A DNA stretch of 64,000 bases from positions 24,117 through 88,116 of the forward strand of contig JAJEKB010020913.1 of assembly GCA_022393335.1 (NCBI GenBank), given 5' to 3'. The stretch's first letter is position 1. The number at the start of each line of letters is the position of its first letter. The notes beneath the pieces were generated by a model. The model made no database searches, was not told the DNA's origin, and saw nothing but the letters and a program-made list of their open reading frames with translations. This DNA comes from Macrotrachela quadricornifera (lineage: Eukaryota; Rotifera; Eurotatoria; Philodinida; Philodinidae). Position numbers and translations under genes: made by a program. Shown in pieces: positions 1 to 12,474 of this stretch.

Positions 1-229
1 TAAATATTAATCTAGGCGACATCATTTTCCGATTCGGGTGATTATGTAAACATACGACAAACTTTGGAAATAAGCATGCCTGTAAAACTACAAACTTATT
101 TGATGCTATATGATCCCTGCTTCAATTCTACAAGCAAATCGTTATTTCCTTACAAAAAACCTTCTGCAGTCAAAAATTCCTTCCAAAATTTTTAGAAAGG
201 CTAATGCTATCAATCGATTTCTTAATCTA

Positions 230-620
230 GACAATCTTTGATCAAACTTTCTAAGAAATCACTATTTTTTTAAAACGAAATTTTTTTTGGTGGTAAAAAA
301 CTTTTTTTGCAAGATCATAAAACACCAACGGTACCATTGGATTCCCCGATCCTGAAAACCTTTTGATCAGTCTTTTTAGAGAAAATTGTTTTTCAAAAAA
401 AAAATTTTTGTTACAAGATCATAAAAAAGTAATGTTACCATTAGATTCCGTGACCACAAAAACATTTAGTCAATGAATTCAGCAAATATTAACAGTTACT
501 AGTATCAATAAAATTCATACTTTTTTCTGATTGGTTTGAACAGATAGACGAACAAATTTTATTAATTTTCAGTAGCATATTTTGCCCAGTATAAACCTTT
601 TTTTTCAGAAAAGGGAATAA
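230..620 (+). repeat. Dispersed repeat, copy 1 (related to 17500-18070)
   Basis: Two tandem units of about 115 bp share the phrase 'caagatcataaaa' followed by a 'taccattrgattcc' motif. They are followed by a tail ending in 'tttttcagaaaaggga'. The same order of motifs (taccattcgattcc, then attctgattg, then ttcagaaaaggga) recurs at 17500-18070 in the same orientation, so this is a dispersed repeat family. No open frame is associated. Its class is not recognised. The rest of 1-2760 outside this and the hairpins shows nothing gene-like. Confidence 0.5.
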
Positions 621-1428
621 AAGTGAGCCTTGAGAAAGACAGAAACGTTAAACCAACAAATAGCACAAGTAACGCTCGCCAATGGTGACTCGCTTAACCC
701 TCGACTGAATTCATTCTATTTCTTTTGAGAATCATTGTCAGATAATTTATCAATAAGTGTGATACTATAACCACCTCAATCTGTACAAACTTTTCACATT
801 TTATAATTTTCCAAAAGCAAGACTTCCAATTTCAAATTCGAAAAATACCAAGCATTCGCATTTTCTTCAGCATAAATAACAATTTTGACTTTTATGAACC
901 ATTAATAATGTGTTGACACTAGTAACTTGGGTTACAGTTGACATACTTCTTTGCAAAAATATCCTAAACTTCGTCGAAAGTTGTACGCAAGAGAAGATCT
1001 TGTTAACCTTGCAAATGAATAATGGATTGCTTGTCAGAGTCTCTAGAAGGTATCATTTACGACTAATGAACACCCTCATTCTGTCTTCTTCTCAAACTAA
1101 CCTTTTAACTATGTTATGATTAAACTAAATTAATTGTCAATTCGTAAGAATCTGTAGATTTTTAATAGGATCACTCCTAATCAGGAATAATAAAACGCAA
1201 ACGAAAAGAGAAGCAAAGAACTAAAACAAAGAAAAAAAAATACACAAGCACAATTTATTGAAGAAATCATGTGTGACGATAGAGATTTTGTTTTGCATTT
1301 TGCGTACCAAGCCTTTCGAATATGTTCCTTCGTTTCCAAAGGAAGCACATTACCAGATTCCATATATCATGCAAACCGTTGTAAGTTTGCCAAATCGTCT
1401 TTTTTGTTTTGAATGTCAGCCTTTCAAA

Positions 1429-1486
1429 GGAGTGGCTAGTTGTTCGTCGGCGCCACCCCGGGGCGACACTCACGACTAGTCACTCC
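1429..1486. repeat. Mini-hairpin repeat, copy 1
   Basis: A roughly 58-bp imperfect palindrome. The ends gagtggctagt and actagtcactc pair, and the loop side carries gttcgtcg...gccac. It is GC-rich against AT-rich surroundings. Three relatives lie at 2664-2709, 5538-5598 and 16675-16730. Confidence 0.5.
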
Positions 1487-2663
1487 ATTGTTTATATTTG
1501 CTTCATTCAGCAATTAATAATCAAATTTCCTTCACAATCTAAGAGAGCCATGCCTGACTGTATACGAACGGTTATGAGGTTTAAAATAGAACTTCAGAGG
1601 CGAAGTTCAAAAACTAAACCTATCTTACGTACTCTTTATGGTAAAATACCTTCTGGCAAACTGAATGAAATACTGCTGTAGCGTCTGGATATTATTGTTT
1701 TTAACACTATGTTTGTATTTGAATTATATCACTTACTGTTCGTCGTACATGATGAAATGACCCGAAAAATGTAGAAGCATCTAAATTTATTAATTTGATG
1801 CTTACTTGCAGAATATTTCATGAGCAATAGATCATCTACGTCTGTTGGTTAGCCTTCCGCTTATGAATTGACTTAGACATTGTCAAAAAATAATGATTTG
1901 TATATAAAAAGAGATGATCTAAAAGTTGCGAAGCGATATATAGATAACTTTTCAGTGTAAATTTAATTTATATATGGATAATTACCACGATCAAATTTTG
2001 TAGATAAGTGCTTCTGTATATGTCTGAATGCATGATAAGTTACCGAAGCCGATTGTAGATTTATTAAATGCATTTACAGAACAAGTTAAGCTAGCAGTTA
2101 AATAAGTAATGAAAGGAAAAGAAATGCTAATATATCAGGAAAAACCAATTAGAAAATAATTAATCTGTTAGTCAACAAGAAATAAATAGAATATATCTCG
2201 ACAACCAAGGAAAAATAACATTTCTACTCAAAATACTGGGGTATAAGACACAAAGTTTTATGACATTTGACTAATATTGTAAAAGAATTATAAAATTTTC
2301 CAGTATTCTTCATCCAAGACATGTTATGTTCCTATAATGAATTGGAAAAAGATGCAGAAGTTCCATATATAAGTCTATTAAAAACCGTGCTTAAAAGTTA
2401 TTTATATACCCCTCTATCAAATTGGCGTTTAGCTTTCAAGAGAAAAACCTGTGATTCACAGGAAAATAATTCTCGTTGAACATGTCGAAGTTCAAGTTTC
2501 GTTCGTAGCTATCTATTATAAATTCAATTTCGTTATCTTTCTAAAAAAGTTGCGTTATATTAAAATTTTGGAATATCAGAATCTCAATGATATTTTTTTC
2601 GAAATACCTGGTAGATTTTCTACAGACCTACTCTGTAAGAATCTATGTTGATCCTCTCAAACG

Positions 2664-2709
2664 AGCGACTAGTCGTTCGTCGATGCCACTCACGATAAGT
2701 CGCTCCCAC
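2664..2709. repeat. Mini-hairpin repeat, copy 2
   Basis: A palindrome of about 46 bp whose ends gagcgact and agtcgctc pair. The core gtcgttcgtcgatgcc is shared with the copy at 16675. Confidence 0.5.
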
Positions 2710-2869
2710 TGTTAAATACAAAAGCACCAGAGCAGAACACTTCATAAATTCACAACTAGGTACCCAGGTGAACCAATCCGACACCGAATCCTATAGGATT
2801 TCTAATGATGGAACCGCACGAGAATCCAACTGTCGGATTAGTATCGGATTTTGATGATATCCGACCGAT

Positions 2870-3131
2870 TTAAAATCCTCCACATTTGCTTTCAACCAGC
2901 GTTTTTCTATACGAATTTTTTTTCTTTTTTCGGGGTTTAAAATCCTTCATTCCTGTTTTTGACCAATTTTTTCTGTAAGAACTTTTTTCTCTTTTTCGAG
3001 ACTTTGAATCTCCCAGATTTGTAGCTGTATGTGGTGTGTGAAGGATTTTGTTGGATTTCAAATCCTTGACTCTAGTTTTCGACTAGTTTTTTTTTGATAA
3101 GATTTTTTTTGGGATTTTTTTCGAATATAGA
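2870..3131. repeat. Degenerate tandem repeats interrupted by the 3140-14953 insertion
   Basis: Three or so units of about 80-100 bp share 'aaaatcctt', 'gactagttttt', 'gataagatttttt' and 'gtgtgaaggattttg'. The array resumes at 14962 with 'ctctagttttggactg' and 'cgcgtgtgaaggattttg'. The big element therefore landed inside this array. Confidence 0.55.
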
Positions 3132-3553
3132 ATCGTTAACAGAGATGTCATCGGTTTGTGTTTTTTTCGAACCGAACCGGTATGAACCGAAAGTTGGTCG
3201 TATGAAGTGAACCAAAATTTTTGTGAGCCAAACTAGAGTCAAAAATCCATATTTTACCCATCTTTTGAATATAGTGCAAAAAAGCGATAGACATGTTATT
3301 TTGGCACTTCAAGAAAATTTCAAGTTATTCTCCACAATTTTCTGAATTACAAGGACATCTTATCTGTAGATATCTGAGGACTAGCTCAGCAAGGTACTTG
3401 CAGGTTTTGAAAGCTATCTGAGCTTGTTTTCTGGAGATTTATGAGGATTATCTAAGGATGATATGTGAAAGTTTTTGAGGATTATTTAATGATGTTACTT
3501 GTAGCTTTCTGGAGATTACTTAAGGACGATACTTGAAGGTTTTCAAAGATTAT

Positions 3554-4256
3554 CTAACGTGGAAACACAACAAATTCGTAAATTGCTTTTTGAATTCTAG
3601 TAATGCCAATTTGTGGAGTTTGCTGTGTTATTAACTAATATAATAGTCATTTGGATTAACAGCCACATTTAAGAATAAATCTCTAATATATATTATTCAG
3701 TGCCTGTGCTAGATTAAAGATCAATAGGAGTGTGGTGCTGATTGATCTTTAAGTTTCAATTTAACGAGGAAAGGCTTAGGATTGATCGATCACTTTTTAA
3801 ATTTAATGATGTCAATCTGTAAAGCTTGTTAAGTTATTAACTGATATAATAATCGTTCGGGCTAATACAAGGTTTAATAGTAAATTTCTGAAAATCAAAG
3901 TTTGCATTAGCCTATCATACCATACAAAGTCAAAGACCAATAATAGTGGGATGACGGTTGGTCTTCGAGTTTTGATTTTAGTAGGGAGACACAAACACTC
4001 ACTATGCAAAATGATGTTACATGGTAAATGTTTGTACCTCCCCGCTAAACTCAGAACTCAAAGATCAACCAGCATCGCATTCCTAGTAACCTTTAACCTG
4101 GCATAGACACTGAAAATTATATATTAGAAATTTAGTCTTAAATGTGGCTGTTGATCTAAATGACTATTGCATTAGTTAATCATTCAACAAGCTCTACAAA
4201 TTAGCATTACTAGAATTGAAAAAGCAATTTATCAGTTCGTTGTATTTTCTCGTTAG
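3554..4256. mobile_element. Palindromic MITE (foldback), about 0.7 kb
   Basis: The left arm (3554 to about 3790) and right arm (about 4040 to 4256) are imperfect reverse complements. Examples are ctaacg at the start and cgttag at the end, aaattgctttttgaattctag against ctagaattgaaaaagcaattt, and the paired 'cagccacatttaag' blocks. No coding frame and no certain target duplication were found. It lies inside the 3140-14953 element. Confidence 0.55.
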
Positions 4257-5537
4257 GATCACGTTTAGTCCGACTAGGTGAACATAATATCACTCGATGC
4301 ATAATTAAATTCTTCACCCAGTACAACCTTCTAGAGGTTGAGCACAAATCATTGAGCGCATGTTATCTTGAAATACCGACTAGAATCCTTTCAAAATCCA
4401 ATATTTTGGGTCAAATCCTATTTTTCGAGCGATAAACAATCTTGATTATACGGATATTCGGTCTAGAATCAAATTGTCTAGCTAGCACAATCTTCGAGAG
4501 ATCCAGTGGCGATCAGTAGGTGACTTTCAGCGGTAGCTGCTAGAATCCGTTGACAACTTTATTTATGTCATTTTTTCATGTGGGTTTTTTTGCCATCTCA
4601 CACAAAACAGAAGTGCGACGCATTTTCCCTCTTTTCTTTTCTCTGTTTGTAATAATATTCTCTTTTTCTTCTTTATAAAAGCAGCTTGTTGTCAAAAGAA
4701 AAAGCTTCATTTTCAATCGCCTTCACTCACATGTAAGTATACACTTCATAAAAGCAAAATATGAAATTTTACATGAAATAAGTTAGCTGCACTTTTTAAA
4801 GAAGCCCCACTTCTTCATCGATTGCAACTAGCTAAAAAGAATAAAACCTGGTGGGTACAGCAAGCTACAGTGAAATAAATCCGCTAACTAAGGGTGTCCG
4901 TTTTGGCTTCCGTTCCTAAAAACCCAGAACTCATACCAAGTTCGAGATTCTTAGGAGCGGAAACCGGCACCGAGTTCATAAGAATAAGAAAATCTATTAA
5001 AAATTGCTAAGAACATAAGTTTAGACAGTGTTCTTACTTCTTGAGAACCCGGAAGCCACACGGACTTCCTGTCCCTAGGAACTCGGGAACACATAGTGAC
5101 TTTCCTCAATATGAAAGCATAAATATGTTTAAAAAGTCCAGCGTGTTCAAAAGCATGCAGAAATGAATTGTTTGATAGGTTTCTGTCCCTAAGAACAAGT
5201 AACGTTCATCGCGTCCCGATTCACTCAGCCCTAGAGTGAAGGAGAAAAATACAGTTTACAAATATATTCAGATTGAATTCTATAGGAGTGCAAAAGGAGG
5301 CAATAGAAACAACGTCAATACATGAATAATAAATTACAAGTGGCACTCATCTATACAACTCGCTTGACCGTTGACGAAGTTAATCTAATTATCATCTGTC
5401 TTGTCCTATTCAAATCTATATTGTGAACTACTGCTATATCCTAATACTCGCGTATAAAACCACAGAAGATATTTTCATAAACGGCTATTATTTAAACAAG
5501 CTGACATTTCAGATTTACTAAGGTGAAACATTCAAGC

Positions 5538-5598
5538 AGCTCGCAGTCGATCGTCAGTGTCCCTGCGGTCCGCCACTCTCGACTACTCGCTCATGCAT
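5538..5598. repeat. Mini-hairpin repeat, copy 3
   Basis: A degenerate member of the mini-hairpin family. agctcgcagtcgatcgtc is followed by gccactctcgactactcgct, with GC-rich filler between. Confidence 0.35.
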
Positions 5599-7557
5599 AT
5601 AGTCAGCTATATATTTTAAATTAGTTCTTTATGTTTTGTTTGAAATATGTTTGAAGAGCAAACAAAACCATTCAAGGAGATAGAATTCACAATGTAACTG
5701 CTATATCATAACGATCATAAATACTAATTTTTACAATTCTCAATATCATATACGAAACAGATTCATTTATGAATTCGAAGTTTTTTGTTATAAATTGAAT
5801 ATTTTTTACAGAAAATAGCGCCGACAGCACTACACGACCAAATGAATCTTAAATAATTATCCGAGCGCTGTTTTCATTTGCACAGAGAAATAATATTATA
5901 GATAGGCATGCATCGAGCCCGAGCTTCCTGGGCTCGGTCACTGCCAGGCTCGGTCATTCCCGGACTCGGTCAATTTCGGGCTCGGTCACTCCCGGGCTTG
6001 CTCGTTCCCGGTACGGGATTCACGGGAATTGAAGCCCTATACTATAAGGGTACCCTTAGCTCCTCATCTGCTATACTATGAGGGTACTCATGGGTCCTCA
6101 ACTACTATACTGTGAGAATACCGTTAGGTCCTCAGCTTAGCCATGACTAGGCATGCACCAAACTTAAGCTCAAACCGTTTGGGAGTTTGGGTTTGGTAAA
6201 TGAGTTTGTGTTTGGGTTTGAGTTTGTGTATAGTATGAAGATTACCTGAATGATTTATTCGCGACTTCTGATCTACAGCTATTTATCTTATTAACTTCTT
6301 AGATTTGTTTGTAACTGATAACAACTACTCAAAGAGACACAATTCATTATGATTAGATTAGACTGCAAGAGGATAGTATTTGCAACTTTTCGACCGTTGT
6401 GTCAGGACGATACTGATAATTTTTTGTACATCTATTGAGGGTACTCTCTATAAACGGTTAGGCCTTGTCTTGTGATATTATCTGTAAATTTTTAGGAGCT
6501 ATTCCAAAATGGTGTTAGTAGTTTTGCATAGACTATCTGCCACTGATGCTTTCAACTTTTTATTGATGATTTTGAGGTCGAGAAAGAAACAACAGAGTTC
6601 AAATTACCTTCGGAGATACAATGGCACTTGAGAGACCACAAGAAGTTTCAAAGATTTGTAAGGTTTTGGAGGACTCCCATATATATCAGAAGCTATAGCT
6701 TCAAGACTTGATAAAGATTCGTAAAAATTAGAAAAGCGTCATTGGACTTTTATACTTTGTTGAAAATTAAAATTGAACTCTCTCCATTTTTCCTATATTG
6801 TGGATTAAGTTCTTAATTTCTTCAAGAGTCTTGAGGTCATTGCGTGAAATTTTTGCAAAATGGCGATAGTTTGAAAATTTCAGCAACTGGAATTTCGAAA
6901 TCCAAATTTTTCGGCCATGTCGAATTCCATCAGCATTTTAGAAACATTGTCAACTTATCGGTAGAATTCTGAGAGTGTACATAGTAAATCGAACTGTAAA
7001 AAACCAGTCAGATATCAGTTGTGGTGGAAAGAAAACCATAAAAAGTCAAGCAATAATTATAATTGTCCAATTTTCATGGTCACTACGATAATACCACGTA
7101 ATATCTAAGAGTGTTGACATTCTAGTGGTCGAAATTTCGTTTTATCGAACGAAATGAGAGTTAGAGTTGAAGATAAAACAGAGTTGCAAAACTATACGAC
7201 GGGCAGAGAGTAGAATTCGAATGGGATTGGAATAAAAGAAGGAGTGGCGTAGAGCTGAAGTAAGCCATTGTCAAAATCATTCATCTCTGTCTTAAGACGT
7301 CCCGCAACTCTACAAAATCTCAACAGTTATATAGTACATCATTTTAACATGTACATGAGCGCTACATATAATATTTTTCACTATAACTAAGGCGTCAACA
7401 ATCACATGCAGCATCTTCCGATAGCCCTTGAAAGATGCGAGGTAGCCCTGCTATAGAGGGCCTTCTCTGTACAGATTGATCAATCAAGTTGAAAGTTCTC
7501 TTCCTGATTAGACAGACTATTTTATTCAACAAAAGATTCCCTTTCTATAGTGTGTTC

Positions 7558-7893
7558 CAGAGATGTCCATCGTGGCGCTGCCGCTGCCGCGCCGCTACCG
7601 CGATGGCGGTAGCGGCAGCCTTTCTATGAAAAAAACTTCAAAAATTTAGGAATTTCCACATAATCTCAAGGTTGATGTATGCTGTACGATAAGACTTGAT
7701 GAATCTGATCGATTGGCAGCAGTACATCTTGATTAAAGCAGTCACAGCCTTAAAAACCGAAAGATTTTTTAAGAAACCATCGCGGCAGCGAAGCGGTAGC
7801 ATTTTTCTGACGGTTGACGCGGTGCGGATAGATTTCTTTAATTATCGTCGCGGCGCGGCAGCGGCAGATTCTTAACCGCGATGGACATATCTG
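7558..7893. mobile_element. hAT-type MITE, 336 bp, GC-rich
   Basis: The termini are cagagatgtccatcg and cgatggacatatctg (reverse complement cagatatgtccatcg). They are flanked by 8-bp direct repeats gtgtgttc (7550-7557) and gtgtcttc (7894-7901), with one mismatch. The ends are packed with gcggtagcggcag-type subterminal repeats in both orientations, which is much more GC-rich than the surroundings. No coding capacity. Confidence 0.75.
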
Positions 7894-8125
7894 GTGTCTT
7901 CAGATACATGATCACGCAACGAAAAAAAGAAGACACAAAGAAATTGAGAAAAGGCAATGGCAAGCAGGGAGCAGCGCATGCTACCCTTCTGCTTATGAAG
8001 AAATTTAACACCAATATAAAGATGAATGTGATGTATCCTTATGATATTGTGCATTCACATGATGCCATTTAACTTTTTTCGAAACATAATATCAATATGA
8101 GAATTTCAACGATTCTCAAATCGGA

Positions 8126-9475
8126 TTGTGCATAACCTTTTTCCAGGGATGTAACGCTTTAATTGCAAGTAGAATAGATAATGAATTTTATACCAGATGA
8201 AAGCCCGTCGAAAGCGGAATTTATTGATACTAAATAATAAGTGTTATCAAAAGCTTTTAAGATTGAACTTGAGAAAGTTTCAGAAATTTGACACATTTTT
8301 GGGATAGAAAATTAAGACCCAACGATGAAAAATAGCGGCAACCTTTTTTTTCTTGGACATTTTTACATGATTCGATAGAAGTAGTCGAGCTCTACAAAAC
8401 TGTATATGTTAAAAAATTTTTAAGCCATCTTTCTGAAATAAATATTTCAAAAAACTGGTTGAGAAAACCTAAAAAAATGCGAAAAACTCGTTTTTTTATT
8501 CCAAGAAAAAACATTCGATTTTTAAAGAAAATTAGCATTTTTAAATTATTTTTACAATCACAGATATTTCAAAATAGACTCATCAGATGCATCGTGAAAA
8601 ACTGCGTCTAACTAGCATATTTTGAAATGTCTGTGATTGTAAAAATAATTTTAAAATGCTAATTTTCTTTAAAAATCGAATGTTTTTTCTTGGAATAAAA
8701 AAACGAGTTTTTCGCATTTTTAGATTTTCTCAACCAGTTTTTTGAAATATTTATCTCAGAAAGATGGCTTAAAAATTTTTTAACATATACAGTTTTGTAG
8801 AGCTTGACTACTTCTATCGAATCATGTAAAAATGTCCAAGAAAAAAAAGGTTGCCGCTATTTTTCATCGCTGGGTCTTAATTAGGGATGCAACGGTGGCG
8901 GTGATTCACCGGCTCACCGTCCTACGGTGCACCGTTAACCGGTCAAACCGGTCCACCGTTACACCGTCCATCCGTGTCACCGACCTACCGGTGCACCGTA
9001 CCCTACGGTGCACCGGTAGGCCGGTGATGCCGGTGGATGATTAAAAACCTACGGTGATGACCGGTCCATTCGTACAGCTGGATTCGTCTAATAGAGATGT
9101 ATCTTAATCATGGAGAAAACCGGTGATCACCGTAGGTTTTAATGAATCCACCGGTGTCAACGGTGCTACGGTGCACCGTAGGTACGGTGAAACCGGTGGA
9201 CGGTGCACTGGTGACACCGGTGACGGTTCACCGTAGGAGAGGTGCACCGTACCTACGGTGAACCGTCACCGGTGCATCCCTAGTCTTAGTTTTCTATCCC
9301 AAAAATGTGTCAAATTTCTGAAACTTTCTCAAGTTCAATCTTAAAAGCTTTTGGTAACACTTATTATTTAGTATCAATAAATTCCGCTTTCGACGAGCTT
9401 TCATCTGGTATAAAATTCATTATATATTCTACTTGCAATTAAAGTGTTACCTCCTTGGAAAAAGATTATGCACAA
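8126..9475. mobile_element. Long palindrome interrupted by a younger MITE
   Basis: Arms of about 450 bp run outward from a loop near 8578-8615. The left arm 8126-8577 matches the reverse complement of 8616-9475 once the 8882-9290 insertion is removed. Paired landmarks are ttgtgcataa/ttatgcacaa at the outer ends, ggtgccgctatttttcatcg-type blocks, and aacgagttttt near the centre. Divergence between the arms is low (scattered substitutions). It has no transposase, so it is a foldback element or large MITE. Confidence 0.7.
8882..9282. mobile_element. hAT-type MITE, 401 bp, with 8-bp target duplication
   Basis: The termini are tagggatgca and tgcatcccta. Direct repeats gtcttaat (8874-8881) and gtcttagt (9283-9290) flank it, with one mismatch. 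The opposite arm of the host palindrome gives the empty site: its complement reads gggtcttaattttctatccc, which is the left flank plus the right flank with one duplication removed. The interior is made of cggtgcaccgta-type repeats in both orientations. Confidence 0.85.
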
Positions 9476-10639
9476 CTGGGTAGACGAAATAAAGAAAAAG
9501 AAAAAAAAAGATTGACCTAGATATACTTGGCGAGTAGTAAGTAGAAGTTCTACAAATAAAAAAAGAAAGGAAAGGAGAAGACATTCACACACATATGCAT
9601 AGACGCACACGTACACGCATACGATTACACACAAAGCAGCTGATATAGAAAGAGAAAAACTATACGTATATGTGTGAGAATTGTTAGAATATTACCTAAC
9701 GAGTCCCAAAACGATTGATCGATTCTTAGACGCAATCGGTTTCTATCAAAAAAAACTATCGGATTGGTCGGTTTCGATAAAATTTCATTAGAAGTTGTTG
9801 GAATCTTTGGTATTGGATCATGTTGGGCGGGTTCATCTTGAAGTATCTTTAGATATTTCTTAACATTTGTAGCACAAACTTCCAACATCGAAAACTGCTA
9901 TGACATCAGCATTAACTATCGCTAAGAAGTTACATGTATCATCTACCGCATATTCCTAAAAGTTACTAATATCACTCTTGCTTGGCTTTAAAAAAAACTG
10001 AAAATCCTTTCCTGTAGCTCTTCAAAAGCTACAAATATCATAGTTAAGTAGCGCGTAGAAAGTTACAAACATCTCCTCGACAGAACGCTCAAAAAGTTAC
10101 GAACACTTTCTTCTTGCAGTCTAATCTAATCATAATCAATTGTGTCTCTTTGAGTAATTGTTATCAGTTACAAACAAATCTAAGAAGTTAATAAGATAAA
10201 TAGCTGTAGATCAGAAGTCGCAAATAAATCATTCAGATAATCTTCATACTATACACAAACTCAAACCCAGCACCAAAACCCAAACCAAACCCAAACTCAA
10301 TACTCAAACTCAATACCCAAACTCAAACTCAATACTCAAATCCAAACTTACCAAACTCAAACGGTTTGGGTTTGGTACATGCCTAGTTGAGGACCCAAGA
10401 GTGCCACTATAGTATAGCAGTTGAGGGTCCAAGGGTATTCTATAGTATATTAGTTGAGGACCTAAGGGTAGCACTATAGTACAGTAGTTGAGGACATAAC
10501 AGTACCTCTATTGTATAGTACTTCAATTCCCGGAAATCCCGGTACCGGGAATGACCGAATCTAGAAACGACCAAGCCTGGAAACACGGAGCCCGAGATTC
10601 TGAGTTTATTCCCTGGCTTGGTGCATGCCTATTTATAAA

Positions 10640-12290
10640 TTTGTTAGGTATGTTTATATGTTCATACTATTTTAATAATCTTCAATGATTTATTATTTAC
10701 ACACTCATTGACATTCGCATTGTATTAACTATCAACCAAATCATATTAAATAATTCTACGTATGCTTTTTTTCTCAAGATCTCAATGTGTTCATTTTGAT
10801 TGGTATGAATAAAAAACAATCAGACTGAAGAATGCACATGAATTCATCTTTTTTAGAACTTAACGTGATAGTCTAATGAAAATGGCTGTTCATGTCATAG
10901 CATAGTAGTACTTTACACTATGCTATGCACAGACAGACACTAGTGAATTTACGTTTTCAGACTATACTTTGAGTCTAGAGAAAAGTATAGCATTTATACA
11001 ATGACTAAATAGTTTATCTTTTACTGCCAGTAGCGAATGCTTATTTCCACTATAGTTATATGGTTATTTGTGCCAGTTACATTGGTCATATGTGTCTTAA
11101 CAAAATGGTCGTTTCTGCCATAGTTATGCACTCATCTATGCCTTAGCAACGTGGTCATTTGTGCCTTTCTATGGACAGAGAGACAGACAGACTGACACAG
11201 ATGATTTACGTTGCTAGACCCTATCCTTTCAGTCTAGGGAATCAAGAACTTGGTATGAGTTCCAGGTTCCTAGAATCGGAGTCTAAAACTGACATCCAAA
11301 ACAAGAGCCTTCTTCGGTGGAAATAGTCATTTTTAGGGCTTTTCATAAAATATTTATAAGAAATAGAGGATTCAATATTTTTTGAAGTGATTTGCACCAA
11401 TATTTATACTATTCTTCCATCTACAACGTATCTTGAATTAAGCAAGTTTGCTGTGTTCATCGTCGCAGCTTATAGGGGGTCGCTCATAAAAAACCATGTA
11501 GTTGTAGTCTTTGTTCAAAAAAGTTGAATAACCCAAGCCATCTTTCTGTAAGATATTTTGACATCAGAAGTTGGAGTTTCTCACGGACTATCTCTTGATG
11601 TTATTAAATTTCTGGAAACCTTGCTGGATAGCCTTGTATTTTCTCTATCCAAAACCATAAAAATTTCTGAGACAGTTGACATTCGTACAGAAACGCAGCC
11701 TTGCACTCAACAGAAGAAAAAAAAACGCGAAAAACCTCGTATGGTTGGTCTAATTTTGTGGGGGGGGGGGGGGGATATTCCTTTATAATGAAGGTTTTAC
11801 AAATATTCATATGCACAGTTTTGTAGAGTGAAATTTGCTCTTTCAGATGCACTATGACTCGAAAAAATTGCGACGAGTTAAGATGGAGAAAATGTTTAAA
11901 TACTGATTAATTCATTTTAGTATGGCAAAAATTCTTTTTCGAAAGACATGGTGGACTCATTCGTTCTTTACTTCATAACGTTTGAAGGGTAAGCTAGAAG
12001 GATCTAAAAATTTGAATTTAGAGGCTTTTGATGATACTCTTTCATTTCTACTGAAAAAAGGGATCAAAATTTTTATTAGTATGGCCCTATCCACCAGTGC
12101 TCGATATTGTTGTGAACCATCCCTGAAGAACTACCAAGTACCATCCTTAGATAGCCTGCAAAAACTTACAAGCCTTTAGTTAGCGCATTTGATCCACTTC
12201 CTACGACCAAATTTACTGTTATTACAATAAGAATAGACGAAAACAAATTTTGGTAAACTATGGAATCAGTTTTGATTGGTCTATTTTTTC
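10640..12290. other. Unassigned repeat-rich stretch inside the nest
   Basis: No gene is seen. There are partial tandem units around 10930 and 11170 (cagacagac...gatttacgtt...cagtctag) and a g14 run at 11760-11773. A fragment at 11240-11300 is inverted relative to 4890-4960 (ggaactcataccaag against cttggtatgagttcc). A segment at 12295-12415 is an inverted relative of the left end of the 3140 element (cacttcatacgacc, cgaaccg repeats). Confidence 0.4.
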
Positions 12291-12474
12291 TATGTGAAGT
12301 GAGCCACATTTCTTTGGTTAGCGTGTTTCGTCCACTTCATACGACCCCGAAAGTTTTACGAACCGCACCGAACCGAAAAAGTTTTTAATCGAATCGAATC
12401 GAACCGAACATAGTTGAAACTGACTAAAATTCACACTAAATTAAGGGAATCATTAAAATATTGTCTGTGTTATA

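Larger units (their letters stand above)
5903..10631. mobile_element. Large inverted-repeat pair (about 0.6-kb arms)
   Basis: The termini are taggcatgca (5903) and tgcatgccta (ends 10631). The arms run from 5903 to about 6500 and from about 9990 to 10631, and are reverse complements throughout. They share a c/ggg-rich 'ctcggtc' block, tandem 'ggtcctcaactactatac' units, a second internal taggcatgcac terminus (6148/10385), and a tgggtttg repeat block. A long unique segment containing 'cagctatttatcttattaac' is also shared. The flanking 8-mers attataga and tttataaa agree at 6 of 8 positions, a weak hAT-like duplication. No transposase was seen. The middle holds a 336-bp MITE, a palindrome and unassigned sequence. 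Confidence 0.55.

Noticed and set aside
910..1681. Short frames near the left edge as genes
   Set aside because: No recognisable domain, overlapping frames on both strands, and repeat DNA around them.
4890..5231. Possible transposon with ends taagggtgtccg and cagcccta
   Set aside because: The ends match poorly and there is no target duplication, although part of it is inverted at 11240-11300.
9625..9888. Minus-strand 87-aa frame beginning MLEVCATNVKKYLK with a possible gtaata donor
   Set aside because: It looks mildly protein-like but no second exon or family could be found, and it lies inside the transposon nest.
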